Shown one piece after another: positions 17,786-25,548 of a DNA stretch of 46,962 nt (positions are counted from its first letter, which is position 1; every line of letters starts with the position of its first letter). A program made the translations under genes and the position numbers. Below the pieces are notes generated by a model. The model made no database searches, was not told the DNA's origin, and worked only from the letters and a program-made list of their open reading frames with translations. Location: positions 38,603 through 85,564 of the forward strand of contig PBTW01000023.1 in the NCBI GenBank assembly GCA_002729315.1, given 5' to 3'. This DNA comes from Gammaproteobacteria bacterium (GTDB lineage Bacteria; Pseudomonadota; Gammaproteobacteria; Pseudomonadales; Pseudohongiellaceae).

Positions 17786-18667
17786 ATGAACAAAAGATTT
17801 CAGTCTGGCCGTCAGACCAGAAGAGAGTTCCTCAAAAAGACAGCAGTTTCTGCTGCGCTTGCGGCAAGCCCGTTTGGTGCGGCGAGCGCCCAAGTGCGGC
17901 GGGTTGATAATATTGGGCTGCAGTTGTATTCGCTGCGTCGGGAAATGGCTGAAGACTTCGAAGGCACCCTGGCCCAGCTTGCAGAGATCGGGTTTACGGA
18001 AATGGAGTTTGCCGGGTACCACGGCAAGACCCCTCGAGAGGTGCGCGGAATCTTGGACAGCTTTGGTCTCACTTCGCCAGCGTCCCATGTGCCTTTGCAG
18101 GCCATTAGGGATAATCTTGATCAGGAAATTGAGACTGCCGTGACGCTCGGCCAGCAATACATGGTGCTGCCCTGGTTGCCAGAAAATGAGCGCAGCCTTG
18201 ACAGTTACCACAGAATTGCAGAATTGCTGAACCGCACGGGGGAGAAGACCCGGGAGGCCGGCATCATCATTGGCTATCACAATCATGATTTTGAATTTGA
18301 TATTCACGAAGGTGGACGAATTGGCTACGACATTTTGACATCAGAAACTGAACCTGACCTGGTGATGTTTGAAATGGATCTGTTCTGGGCAGAAGAGGCC
18401 GGCTACGATGCCACCTTCTTCTTTCTCAAGTATCCGGGTCGCTACCCTATGATTCATGTCAAAGATCGCGCTGGTTCGGGTGAGATGGCAGATGTGGGGC
18501 GCGGCTACATCGATTTCCAGGAGCTGTTCAGCTACGGCAGCAAGGGCGGGTTTAGGCATTACTTTATTGAACACGACAATCCGACCGACGGCATCCAGTC
18601 GATGGCCTACAGCTACAACACGGTCCGTAATCTCAGGTTCAACTCGACCTATGAGTTGCCTTACTGA
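17786..18667 (+). CDS. Tat-exported xylose-isomerase-like TIM barrel (sugar isomerase/epimerase family)
   Basis: 293 residues. Residues 11-18 (TRREFLKK) are a textbook twin-arginine motif, followed by a hydrophobic stretch and AxA cleavage near ASA-Q, so the protein is predicted to fold in the cytoplasm and be exported. The mature part is an AP-endonuclease-2/IolE-like barrel: NIGLQLYSLR (strand 1), FAGYHG, then likely metal-site residues in YHNHDFEF, MFEMDLFWAEEAG, IHVKD and FIEHD (Glu-Asp-His-Glu pattern). Such exported members are common beside sugar or inositol degradation genes in Bacteroidetes and Planctomycetes; substrate unknown. The start at 17786 has GGAGAGG just upstream. A small GNRA-loop hairpin (CCTGAC-GCGA-GTCAGG, 17708-17723) lies in the leader. 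The gene converges on the oxidase gene. Confidence 0.88.
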   Translation: MNKRFQSGRQTRREFLKKTAVSAALAASPFGAASAQVRRVDNIGLQLYSLRREMAEDFEGTLAQLAEIGFTEMEFAGYHGKTPREVRGILDSFGLTSPASHVPLQAIRDNLDQEIETAVTLGQQYMVLPWLPENERSLDSYHRIAELLNRTGEKTREAGIIIGYHNHDFEFDIHEGGRIGYDILTSETEPDLVMFEMDLFWAEEAGYDATFFFLKYPGRYPMIHVKDRAGSGEMADVGRGYIDFQELFSYGSKGGFRHYFIEHDNPTDGIQSMAYSYNTVRNLRFNSTYELPY

Positions 18668-18763
18668 CTTGGTCTGAGATCCGGGCGACTGACGCCGCTT
18701 CCCGGCGGCAGTGAGATTGCCGCGGTGCGCTTGATTCGATTCGAATGAATATGTCTGAGCGCA

Positions 18764-19897
18764 TCAGGCGAAGCCAGAAAAGATTCTCTGATGCTCAGTC
18801 ACGATGCGTTCGGTTTCTTCCGGCTCCGGATTGCGGGAGTAGTCGCCGAGCTTAAACGTGCCGCCCAGAAGAAGCGTATCGGTGCGGGAGAACATATACA
18901 GATTACTGTTGCCGCCGCCGATCGTGAGATAATCGACGTCCGGGTCAGGGGGCATGTAAACCAGCTGACCTTTAGCAGGTGTGATCTCCGTATCGTCAAA
19001 CAGCGTCGCAGCGCCGAGTCCCGTGCAGTTGAAGAAAATTTTCTCTGGCAGAGCGAAAATTTCCTCTTTGCTGCTGAAATTGCGGATGACAAATTTGCCA
19101 CCGTTTTGTAGAAAATCATCAATCAGTCGCCGTAGAAAAATAGCCGGCTCGATCATCATGGTAAGCTCGTGGCGGACATAGGGAACCGGAAAGGGATGTT
19201 TGCCCGGCGACAGATCTTTGCGATAAGGATAGAGGTGTTCGAACTCGCCGCCTTCCTCGGGAGGCGTTTCGCTCAGATTGTACAGTTCAGTCCACCGAAC
19301 ACCGTAATCCTTGCCACCGAGGCTGGCGAAAGCGTGATGGGCAATACGCGCGGCGAATTGAATTTGTTCTTTGAATGCCTCGCTGGACACTGCCGGATCA
19401 TGAACGCTGTAGGGCCCCCATTCGCCGCCGGCTACGTTTGAGGTTGTGTGACGGGCCATGTCTTTGGTGTAGATCGTGACGTTCCAGCCAGCGTCCTGCA
19501 GTAGCCGCGCGCTGGTCAGGCCCATGACGCCGCCGCCGATGACACCGACTTCTTTGGGCGTCATGCCGATGGTTTCCCTCACAGCGAGAGCCGAACTGCC
19601 CCAGGAAAGGCTGATCCCGCCACCGCCATGACCGTAGTTGTGGACAACCGTCTTCTCATCAAACTGCTCGCTTTTCACGACAAAACCTGACGGACGATAG
19701 GGCCGGTGACCTACAACCTCCCGGATCACATTGCCCTTAGAGATTCTCGGTGCAACCCAGGGTTTGCGCGAATAGGGACGCCGGTAAGCAGCACCGTTAC
19801 TTATTCCAACCTGGCAATTGCTGAGCGCGGCGGTCAGGACGCCTGCGCCGGCCGCTCTGAAAATTTCTCGTCGACCAAAGGTTTTTTTCTTTTGCAT
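18764..19897 (-). CDS. Tat-type FAD-dependent D-amino-acid-oxidase-like protein with permuted order
   Basis: 377 residues from the ATG at 19897. The N-terminus has GRREIFR with a following hydrophobic stretch, a Tat-like signal. The order of motifs is unusual. RPYRPSG (65-71) and HNYGHGGGGI (86-95), which in D-amino-acid oxidases are the C-terminal substrate-Arg and FAD-ribityl segments, come first. The FAD Rossmann motif VGVIGGGVMGLTSA follows at 118-131, and the protein ends with GGTFKLGDYSRNPEPEETERI, which in normal members lies just before the RPxRP segment. This is what a circular permutation would look like. Probable role: FAD-dependent oxidation of a D-amino acid or similar amine in the periplasm; substrate not readable. 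Convergent with the TIM-barrel gene. An alternative upstream start at 19972 would bury the signal. Confidence 0.88.
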   Translation of the reverse strand: MQKKKTFGRREIFRAAGAGVLTAALSNCQVGISNGAAYRRPYSRKPWVAPRISKGNVIREVVGHRPYRPSGFVVKSEQFDEKTVVHNYGHGGGGISLSWGSSALAVRETIGMTPKEVGVIGGGVMGLTSARLLQDAGWNVTIYTKDMARHTTSNVAGGEWGPYSVHDPAVSSEAFKEQIQFAARIAHHAFASLGGKDYGVRWTELYNLSETPPEEGGEFEHLYPYRKDLSPGKHPFPVPYVRHELTMMIEPAIFLRRLIDDFLQNGGKFVIRNFSSKEEIFALPEKIFFNCTGLGAATLFDDTEITPAKGQLVYMPPDPDVDYLTIGGGNSNLYMFSRTDTLLLGGTFKLGDYSRNPEPEETERIVTEHQRIFSGFA

Positions 19898-20246
19898 AAT
19901 GCGAAGGCCTAACGTGGAAAGAATGAGATTAAAGATAGCGAATTCTTTGGCTGAATCCCACTTCGCCAGCATCGCGATCAGTCTGCACCAGGCGTCTGTG
20001 CTGAATTTTGCATACGCCCCTTATAGATACTGGCATTCTGTCACACCTAGAAGCCGCGACAGGTGCGATGGGCTTCTCCTGTCGCGGTCTTCAATGCGGT
20101 TGTGCAACAGGCCCGCTGGGTGTGGTGCTGAAATACCGTTGATGCCTCCTTTTGTGTTTGCAGGATCTCTATCTGCAGCTTCTTGAGACCGCGTGTGTCA
20201 GCAGATGATAGCGGGCCGGCTTGAAAGATATTCGGGGGACCAGGTG
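19898..20246. other. Intergenic region between the oxidase and the second CoA-transferase
   Basis: About 350 bases. It holds the hairpin at 20054-20087 and otherwise the leader of the oxidase gene. No supported gene; short frames in both directions are shadows. Confidence 0.6.
20054..20087 (-). terminator. Strong hairpin, possible terminator of the CoA-transferase gene
   Basis: Perfect 10-bp stem (CCGCGACAGG and CCTGTCGCGG) with a 14-base loop, about 160 bases past the CoA-transferase stop and 157 bases before the oxidase start. On the minus strand the tail is CTTCTAG, a weak T run, so termination is likely but not certain. Confidence 0.45.
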
Positions 20247-21413
20247 CTAGGCGATGACTTTATTTCTGCGTAGCTCATCCAGCGCTTCGGCAGACAAACC
20301 TAGCAGTGAGCTGAGCACGTCATCACTGTGTTGCCCCAGCGTGGCGGCCCAGCTCGCTGTAGCGTGATTCATGTGCTGGAAATTCACCGGCAGCGCCTGA
20401 ATCAGAAATTCTCCCAAGTGCGCCTGTGAGATCTGACAGAAGGATTGTCGCTCCAGAACCTGAGGATGATCGAAGAGATCCTCCAATTGGGTGTAGGCGC
20501 TGCAGGGGACGCCAGCATCGTTCAGCGCTTCGTCACACTCTTTTGTGGTCAATGAGATCGACCATTTTTCGATTTCCTCTGCCAGTTCTTTGAAGTGGCG
20601 GGTCCGCTCGCCGAAGATAAAACGTGGATCTGATCGCAACTCGGGGCGCTGCAACAGCGCGCACAAGCTCTCGAAATTCTTGTTGGAGATCGGTGTGACC
20701 ATCGCGTACCCATCTTTGGTTCGAACAGGATGGAAACGTCCGATGGGCAGGGGCTCTGCTGATTGTGCCGCCTGAATGTGTGCAGGTATCAGTGTCATCA
20801 TTGCTTCCATCATGCTCACGTCCACATGCTCGCCGCGGCCGAAGCGCTCGCGGCCCAGCAGCGCGGTCTGCACCGCCCCGAATGCGTATGCTCCGGTCAG
20901 GATATCTGCCACCATGATCTCCCAGTTCGGCGGCCGCTGTGGCATCTTTCCCTGGCTGGCGCCAAACACGGTGTCGAAGCCGCTGGCTGCATGAACAATC
21001 GGCGCGAAGGCCGCTCGATCCACCCAAGGGCCACTCTGGCCAAATCCCGAGATTGAGCAATAAATCAAATCGGCCTGCTCAGCTTTCAGGCTGTCGTAAT
21101 CAAGGCCGAATTTCGCCATGATGCCCGGGCGAAAATTCTGAATGACGATGTCGGCTTTCCTGACAAGCGACCTCGCTAGATCCTGGCCTTCGCCGGATTT
21201 CAAATCCATCGCCAGGCTGCGCTTGCCGGCGTTGAAATGGGCAAAAGCTTGGGTCATGCCACTGACGCTGCGGGTTAGATCCCCCAGCCGTGGGGGCTCG
21301 ATTTTGATAACCTCAGCGCCGCAGTCCAGCAGGAAACGGGCGCAGATCGGGCCGGCATAAACGGCTGAGAAGTCAATCACTGTGTATCCGCTAAGCGGCT
21401 TGGGTTGATTCAT
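20247..21413 (-). CDS. CaiB/BaiF family III CoA-transferase-like protein lacking the usual Asp
   Basis: 388 residues, normal family length. Signatures include LSGYTVIDFSAVYAGP, IEPPRLGD, VIQNFRPGIMAKFGLD and SGFGQSGPW. Where the first CoA-transferase of this window has YDPIIQGLSG with catalytic D137, this protein reads FAPIVHAASG with Ala at the same residue number, 137. Either the nucleophile is replaced by another residue (D132 in WVDRAAF is nearby), or the protein catalyses a different reaction, or it is inactive. I have seen such FAPxxHAxSG variants in this superfamily, so it may be a subfamily trait rather than a lesion. The two paralogues share the fold but are clearly diverged. It is transcribed alone, 302 bases from its upstream neighbour. 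Confidence 0.9.
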   Translation of the reverse strand: MNQPKPLSGYTVIDFSAVYAGPICARFLLDCGAEVIKIEPPRLGDLTRSVSGMTQAFAHFNAGKRSLAMDLKSGEGQDLARSLVRKADIVIQNFRPGIMAKFGLDYDSLKAEQADLIYCSISGFGQSGPWVDRAAFAPIVHAASGFDTVFGASQGKMPQRPPNWEIMVADILTGAYAFGAVQTALLGRERFGRGEHVDVSMMEAMMTLIPAHIQAAQSAEPLPIGRFHPVRTKDGYAMVTPISNKNFESLCALLQRPELRSDPRFIFGERTRHFKELAEEIEKWSISLTTKECDEALNDAGVPCSAYTQLEDLFDHPQVLERQSFCQISQAHLGEFLIQALPVNFQHMNHATASWAATLGQHSDDVLSSLLGLSAEALDELRRNKVIA

Positions 21414-21715
21414 GCTGGTTCACGAGAGAGGTTTTATGGAAGTTTGCACGTCGAGCGAGATTGGCAAAATATCCTTTTCGGTTCAGAGCTATGGAGCATA
21501 CCCATCGGCTCCCGAAGCTGCAAATGCTTGGCTTCTTGCGTTTTCTATCAGGAATTTAGGCCGGGTTATTTTAATAAATGGTGAGACTTTTGAACCGGCT
21601 CACAGGGTTTTTGGACTCAAGCTGAAATCAGATTCCTAATCCGGAACAGTTGGCCGTGTATTTCGACGTTTCGACAACGCGTTTCAAGTGCCAAGGTAGA
21701 GTGTCGTTACTTTAA
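21414..21715. other. Intergenic region upstream of the second CoA-transferase
   Basis: About 300 bases, AT-richer than the surroundings. It must contain the promoter of the CoA-transferase gene (minus strand), but I cannot place it with confidence. The plus-strand frame at 21412-21639 has no family resemblance and is not called. Confidence 0.55.
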
Positions 21716-22759
21716 CTAGTCACGACCCAGTTCGGCGCGCACCTCCGCCATACGCGCGCCCCTGAGAATCGCGGCCAAAGAGTAGTTGCCTTCGTGGCAT
21801 TCGTAATCGTAGAGACGCGCCTCGGGCGGGTTGCGGGTCAGGGTGCGCTCGCCGCTGATCGGCACCCCGTAGGCCTTGGGATCTTTGATCGTAAAGCGAT
21901 AGTGGATGGTTTCGTCACTGGTCAGCGTGTAGTACTCAATCACTTCGAATTGCTCTGACACGCGAAAGCCCATGCGGGAAGTCGATTGCTCAGGGCGAAA
22001 ATGCTCGCTGTGCACGACCAATGTGTCGCCTTCCCAATGTCCGACGGAATCTCCCATCCAGCGATTAATGCCGTCGTCGTGATGGGCCTTGCCGAGTCGG
22101 ATGATACGGGCATCGTGGATCATTTCGGTCATTACAACGACATAGCTTTCATTTTGTACGATTTGCAGATTCGGATTCATCATCATGGGGGTCAGGCTAG
22201 GTATCGCGGCGCCGAAGATGAGGCAGCGCCCTGACAGGGGCTGACCTTCCGGTCCATCTGTCGCGCTCAGACCTTGTGCCTGTCTGCGGGCGTAGAAGTC
22301 CTCAAAGTCGCTGCGGGTCGCTGGCACACGCCCGTCTGGCGGCTCGGTGATGACAGAGGTCCGGTACTCTCCTAGAATCGGCGTCACGACCGGTTCGAGG
22401 TAGTGCCCCAAAAAGACATCATCGGCTTCTTGTCGAATCTGAGCGCCGGCTTCAGGGGCACTGCGGCCCGGATTGAGCGGTACCGCCTGATCTTCCAGAC
22501 GCAGACGCATTTGTAATTCCTGCTCTCTGATTTCATGTTCGCTGTATGTAGTCTGGGTGCCTAGATTTCGGGGGCGCTGCAACGGCGTGCGCGAGCCGAA
22601 AAACCAGGTGCCCTGAAAGTCCGGCACGCCGTATTCCGTTCGCGGCATGACCCAGGCGGTTTCTTCAGCAGCCTCGGCATTGCCTGCCGTATTGGCTTGC
22701 CCTGCGGTGGTGGCAGATGTGACAAGAAAGAAAAGACATGTGAGCATCGGGCGAATCAT
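21716..22759 (-). CDS. Secreted protein of unknown function (GHWEGDTLVV family)
   Basis: 347 residues starting at the ATG at 22759, with GGAG 9 bases upstream and a clear signal peptide (MIRPMLTCLFFLVTSATTAGQA); the ATG 48 bases further up would hide it. Motifs I recognise from a recurrent uncharacterised secreted family of Proteobacteria and Acidobacteria are GVPDFQGTW near the mature start, the central DGxPxTR-like RVPATRSDFEDF, WMGDSVGHWEGDTLVV, and YDYECHEGNYSLAAILRGAR at the end. The repeating beta-rich pattern suggests a beta-sandwich or barrel. C193 and C326 (approximate numbering) could form a disulfide. Often found near catabolic and TonB genes; no function can be assigned. Confidence 0.85.
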   Translation of the reverse strand: MIRPMLTCLFFLVTSATTAGQANTAGNAEAAEETAWVMPRTEYGVPDFQGTWFFGSRTPLQRPRNLGTQTTYSEHEIREQELQMRLRLEDQAVPLNPGRSAPEAGAQIRQEADDVFLGHYLEPVVTPILGEYRTSVITEPPDGRVPATRSDFEDFYARRQAQGLSATDGPEGQPLSGRCLIFGAAIPSLTPMMMNPNLQIVQNESYVVVMTEMIHDARIIRLGKAHHDDGINRWMGDSVGHWEGDTLVVHSEHFRPEQSTSRMGFRVSEQFEVIEYYTLTSDETIHYRFTIKDPKAYGVPISGERTLTRNPPEARLYDYECHEGNYSLAAILRGARMAEVRAELGRD

Positions 22760-23327
22760 GTGTGCCGCTCCAATAAGCGTGACCCAGCTAATTTCAGTAT
22801 ACCGCAAGGCGAGCCGACCAAACTGTGTCTGGCTGCAACAAATGGTCGCAGTGATTGACTGCTATTGCTGAAAGATTGCATTTTTGCTGACAGCTGAATG
22901 GTTTTACACTTCCTAGTCAGAATGGACACTCTCGTTATATGGCACCAAAGTTCAGCCTGTCTGATCAGTTGCCAGCGGTCTTTGGACGGTCACAGATGCA
23001 TCTGTCTGTCACGTAGCTAGTTGGTTCCTGCTTACTTGGTATGCCCATTTTGCTGGGGTTGGAGCCTCTGTTCTTCTCATATACAGACAGGGCCGGTTAG
23101 GTACTTGTTGTTGCCCATATGATCTTGGTTCGGCTTTACGTTGATTTTAAATCGATTGGCCCTGACGTTCCTCAGAAAGAACCGCAGGACGCCCCTGAAA
23201 GTCCTTGAACCTGCCCAGCCTTTCGGAGATAGTTTGAGCGCGTATCTGCGCTGGCTCGGCGTTGTGTATGTTCAGGCGCGCCGATCCGCTGACTTTCCAG
23301 GCTGGCTTTTATACTCAGGACTTCGCT
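22760..23327. other. Divergent intergenic region with a 14-bp palindrome
   Basis: About 570 bases between the unknown secreted protein (minus) and the serine hydrolase (plus). Besides the palindrome at 22992-23005 I see no gene, RNA or terminator. The open frame at 23141-23440 overlaps the hydrolase gene and is a shadow. Confidence 0.55.
22992..23005. promoter_or_regulatory. Perfect 14-bp palindrome, candidate operator
   Basis: ACAGATGCATCTGT is its own reverse complement. It sits in a divergent regulatory region, 232 bases from one start and 322 bases from the other, so operator function is only a possibility. Confidence 0.3.
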
Positions 23328-24527
23328 ATGACCAACCGTTTTCGTCTAACCAGTTTATTACGCCTACTGGCCATTGGTCTGTGCGCGACCCCGGCCATAA
23401 GTGCCCAGCCGGCGCGATATGTCGACCCGGCAGACGATGAACGGCTGCTGCCCTTCGGCGGCCATGTTCTGACAGACCGGGGCGACGCGCAGATCGTGCG
23501 TTTTCGCAACTGGGATCGCTTCAATCCGGTGCGGGAGATTCGCAGCGGAGACTACACCCTCGAGCTGCCAGTGAAGGACTTCGACTGGGCTGACTTTTCC
23601 TACGAGGTTGACGGCGAGCGTTTCTCGCTGAATGACTACATGGTGAAAAATCACACCGCGGGCCTGCTAGTGATTAAAAATGGTGAGCGGCTGCTGGAGC
23701 GCTACGGCTTCGGCAACAATGAAGAAACACTCTGGATTTCCTTTTCGGTCTCCAAATCAGTCACCTCTATGTTGTTGGGCGCCGCCATTCAGGAGGGCTA
23801 CATCGATAGCGTTGAAGATTCGGTCTCGGATTATCTGCCGAGGTTGCGCGGCACGTCCTATGGTGAAGTGCGGATTCGCGATGTATTGCAGATGGCATCA
23901 GGCGTCGAATGGAACGAAGACTATACGGATCTGGATTCTGATGTCGCCACTTACCCCTCGGATCGGGTAATCGACATGCAGCGTTATCTCGGAACTAAAC
24001 CGCGAGTAGCACCTGCCGGAGAGAAATTCAATTATAGCACGGCCGAAACCGATCTGGCGGGCGCGGTCGTGCGCGCCGCTATCGGCAATAACTTGGCGAC
24101 CTATCTCGAAAATGTCATGTGGCAGCCTTTCGGGATGGAGTTTGATGCCAATTGGGGCACGCACGGTAACGAAGGCGAACGGGGGGGCTGCTGCATGAAT
24201 ATCACGCTGCGGGATTATGGTCGCATTGGGCTGTTTGCGCTGCGTGATGGGCAATTGCCGGACGGTACCCGCATGCTTCCTGCAGGTTGGATGGCCGAAT
24301 CTGCTTCGCCCTCCAGCGGCAACCCCGGCTATGGTTATTTGTGGTGGTTGAATAATGATGAGACTTACCGGGCTCAGGGCATTTTTGGGCAAGGCATCTA
24401 TATTAAACCGCAGAGTAATCTGGTCATTGTGGTACTCAGTGCATGGCCAGTTGCGGCGGCGGGCGGCACGACTTACAACGCGCATCGCAACGCTTTCTAC
24501 GATGCGGTTGATGCCATGCTTCAATAG
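23328..24527 (+). CDS. Secreted serine hydrolase, class C beta-lactamase/esterase family
   Basis: 399 residues from the ATG at 23328, with AGGA 8 bases upstream and a signal peptide cut near AISA-Q. The frame is open upstream to 23262, but those residues precede the signal. Catalytic motifs of the penicillin-binding/beta-lactamase class C fold are the SxxK SVSK (S140, K143), the YxN-equivalent YST (Y236), and GQG (354-356) in place of the KTG/HxG triad. The family contains EstB-type esterases, 6-aminohexanoate-dimer hydrolases and D-aminopeptidases; YST and a WWLNND stretch favour the 6-aminohexanoate hydrolase-like branch over true beta-lactamases. Likely periplasmic. The HAD gene follows after 77 bases on the same strand, so co-transcription is possible. 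Confidence 0.9.
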   Translation: MTNRFRLTSLLRLLAIGLCATPAISAQPARYVDPADDERLLPFGGHVLTDRGDAQIVRFRNWDRFNPVREIRSGDYTLELPVKDFDWADFSYEVDGERFSLNDYMVKNHTAGLLVIKNGERLLERYGFGNNEETLWISFSVSKSVTSMLLGAAIQEGYIDSVEDSVSDYLPRLRGTSYGEVRIRDVLQMASGVEWNEDYTDLDSDVATYPSDRVIDMQRYLGTKPRVAPAGEKFNYSTAETDLAGAVVRAAIGNNLATYLENVMWQPFGMEFDANWGTHGNEGERGGCCMNITLRDYGRIGLFALRDGQLPDGTRMLPAGWMAESASPSSGNPGYGYLWWLNNDETYRAQGIFGQGIYIKPQSNLVIVVLSAWPVAAAGGTTYNAHRNAFYDAVDAMLQ

Positions 24528-24604
24528 CTAATTGGCCGGATCAAACCAGGAGCTCGGCTGGCTCGTACTTCCCTGTTGACCAGCAAACGGAACTGTGCAA
24601 CAAC

Positions 24605-25435
24605 ATGACTTTAGTTGTTTTCGATCTGGATGGTACTTTGCTGAACGGTGAGTCTCGGCTCAGCGAATACACCGCCGAAACCCTGATTCTTATGCAGTCC
24701 GCGGGGATCGCTTACACTATTGCCACCGGGAGAACGCTGCAGGCAGCGCTGAGTCCGCTTGATGGTCATCGTTTTGCGCTGCCGCATATACTCAAAAATG
24801 GCGTCATAATCTGGTGTCCTGATCAGGAAGCTTACAGCCACAGTCATTTGTTGAGCCAGCAAGAAGTTTCTCATGTGCTGACGGCCATGACTGATCAGGA
24901 AATTACACCCTTTGTATTCACGCTGGAGTCAGATGGCCGCCATGCGGTGTATCACGGTACCCTGAAAAACGAGATAGAAGGGCGAATGGCACAGTTGTTC
25001 GAGGACGAGAGAAAACTACCGCTGGAGCCTCTTTCTGCCATGCCTGACTCTTCGAGCGTGATCTGCCTCAGTGCCATGGGGCCTGACGATTCAGTACAGG
25101 CTGTGATCGAAGGCGTCGCGAGCGAGCCGGGACTGGTGTCCTACACCGGCAAAGCCATGCAAAATCAGAAGCTCCGCTGGATGGATATCCACCACAGCAA
25201 TGGCAGCAAGGGTGATGGCGTGACGACTTTGCGTGAGGAACTTGGGTTTGACAAGGTGATGGTCTTCGGGGACGGAGAAAATGATCTGAGCATGTTTGAG
25301 GTTGCTGATGAGTCCTATGCGCCGGCGAATGGGCAAGCCGCGGTCAAATCGAAAGCCACTGAGATTATCGGCCATCATAATGAAGATGGCGTTGCCCGCT
25401 TCCTCCGGAAGCGCTTTTCGCTGGGGCACCTCTAG
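24605..25435 (+). CDS. Cof-type HAD-superfamily phosphatase
   Basis: 276 residues, typical of Cof/YbiV sugar-phosphate or flavin phosphatases. Motif I is FDLDGT with nucleophile D7 and acid D9, motif II is the Thr in ATGRT (T41), motif III is probably K202 in SNGSKGDGV, and motif IV is GDGENDLSM (222-230). The large C2B-type cap domain spans about 80-190. Cytosolic, hydrolysing small phosphomonoesters; substrate not assignable. ATG 77 bases after the serine hydrolase stop with GGAAC upstream; the M28 gene follows after 113 bases, so all three may share a transcript. Confidence 0.92.
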   Translation: MTLVVFDLDGTLLNGESRLSEYTAETLILMQSAGIAYTIATGRTLQAALSPLDGHRFALPHILKNGVIIWCPDQEAYSHSHLLSQQEVSHVLTAMTDQEITPFVFTLESDGRHAVYHGTLKNEIEGRMAQLFEDERKLPLEPLSAMPDSSSVICLSAMGPDDSVQAVIEGVASEPGLVSYTGKAMQNQKLRWMDIHHSNGSKGDGVTTLREELGFDKVMVFGDGENDLSMFEVADESYAPANGQAAVKSKATEIIGHHNEDGVARFLRKRFSLGHL

Positions 25436-25548
25436 CGCCAATCGATTTGTCAGGGCTTGGGTCGTCTTTGCTTTGACACGAGAGCGCTTTTCAAATCGAG
25501 CGGTATTTGCTTTCATTCAATGTCCCGACCCTTGATGGAGCCTCTCTG

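Noticed and set aside
23328-24527. Reading the serine hydrolase as a beta-lactamase resistance gene
   Set aside because: The YST and GQG motifs and the overall pattern fit the esterase/amide hydrolase branch better than true class C beta-lactamases (YxN and KTG).
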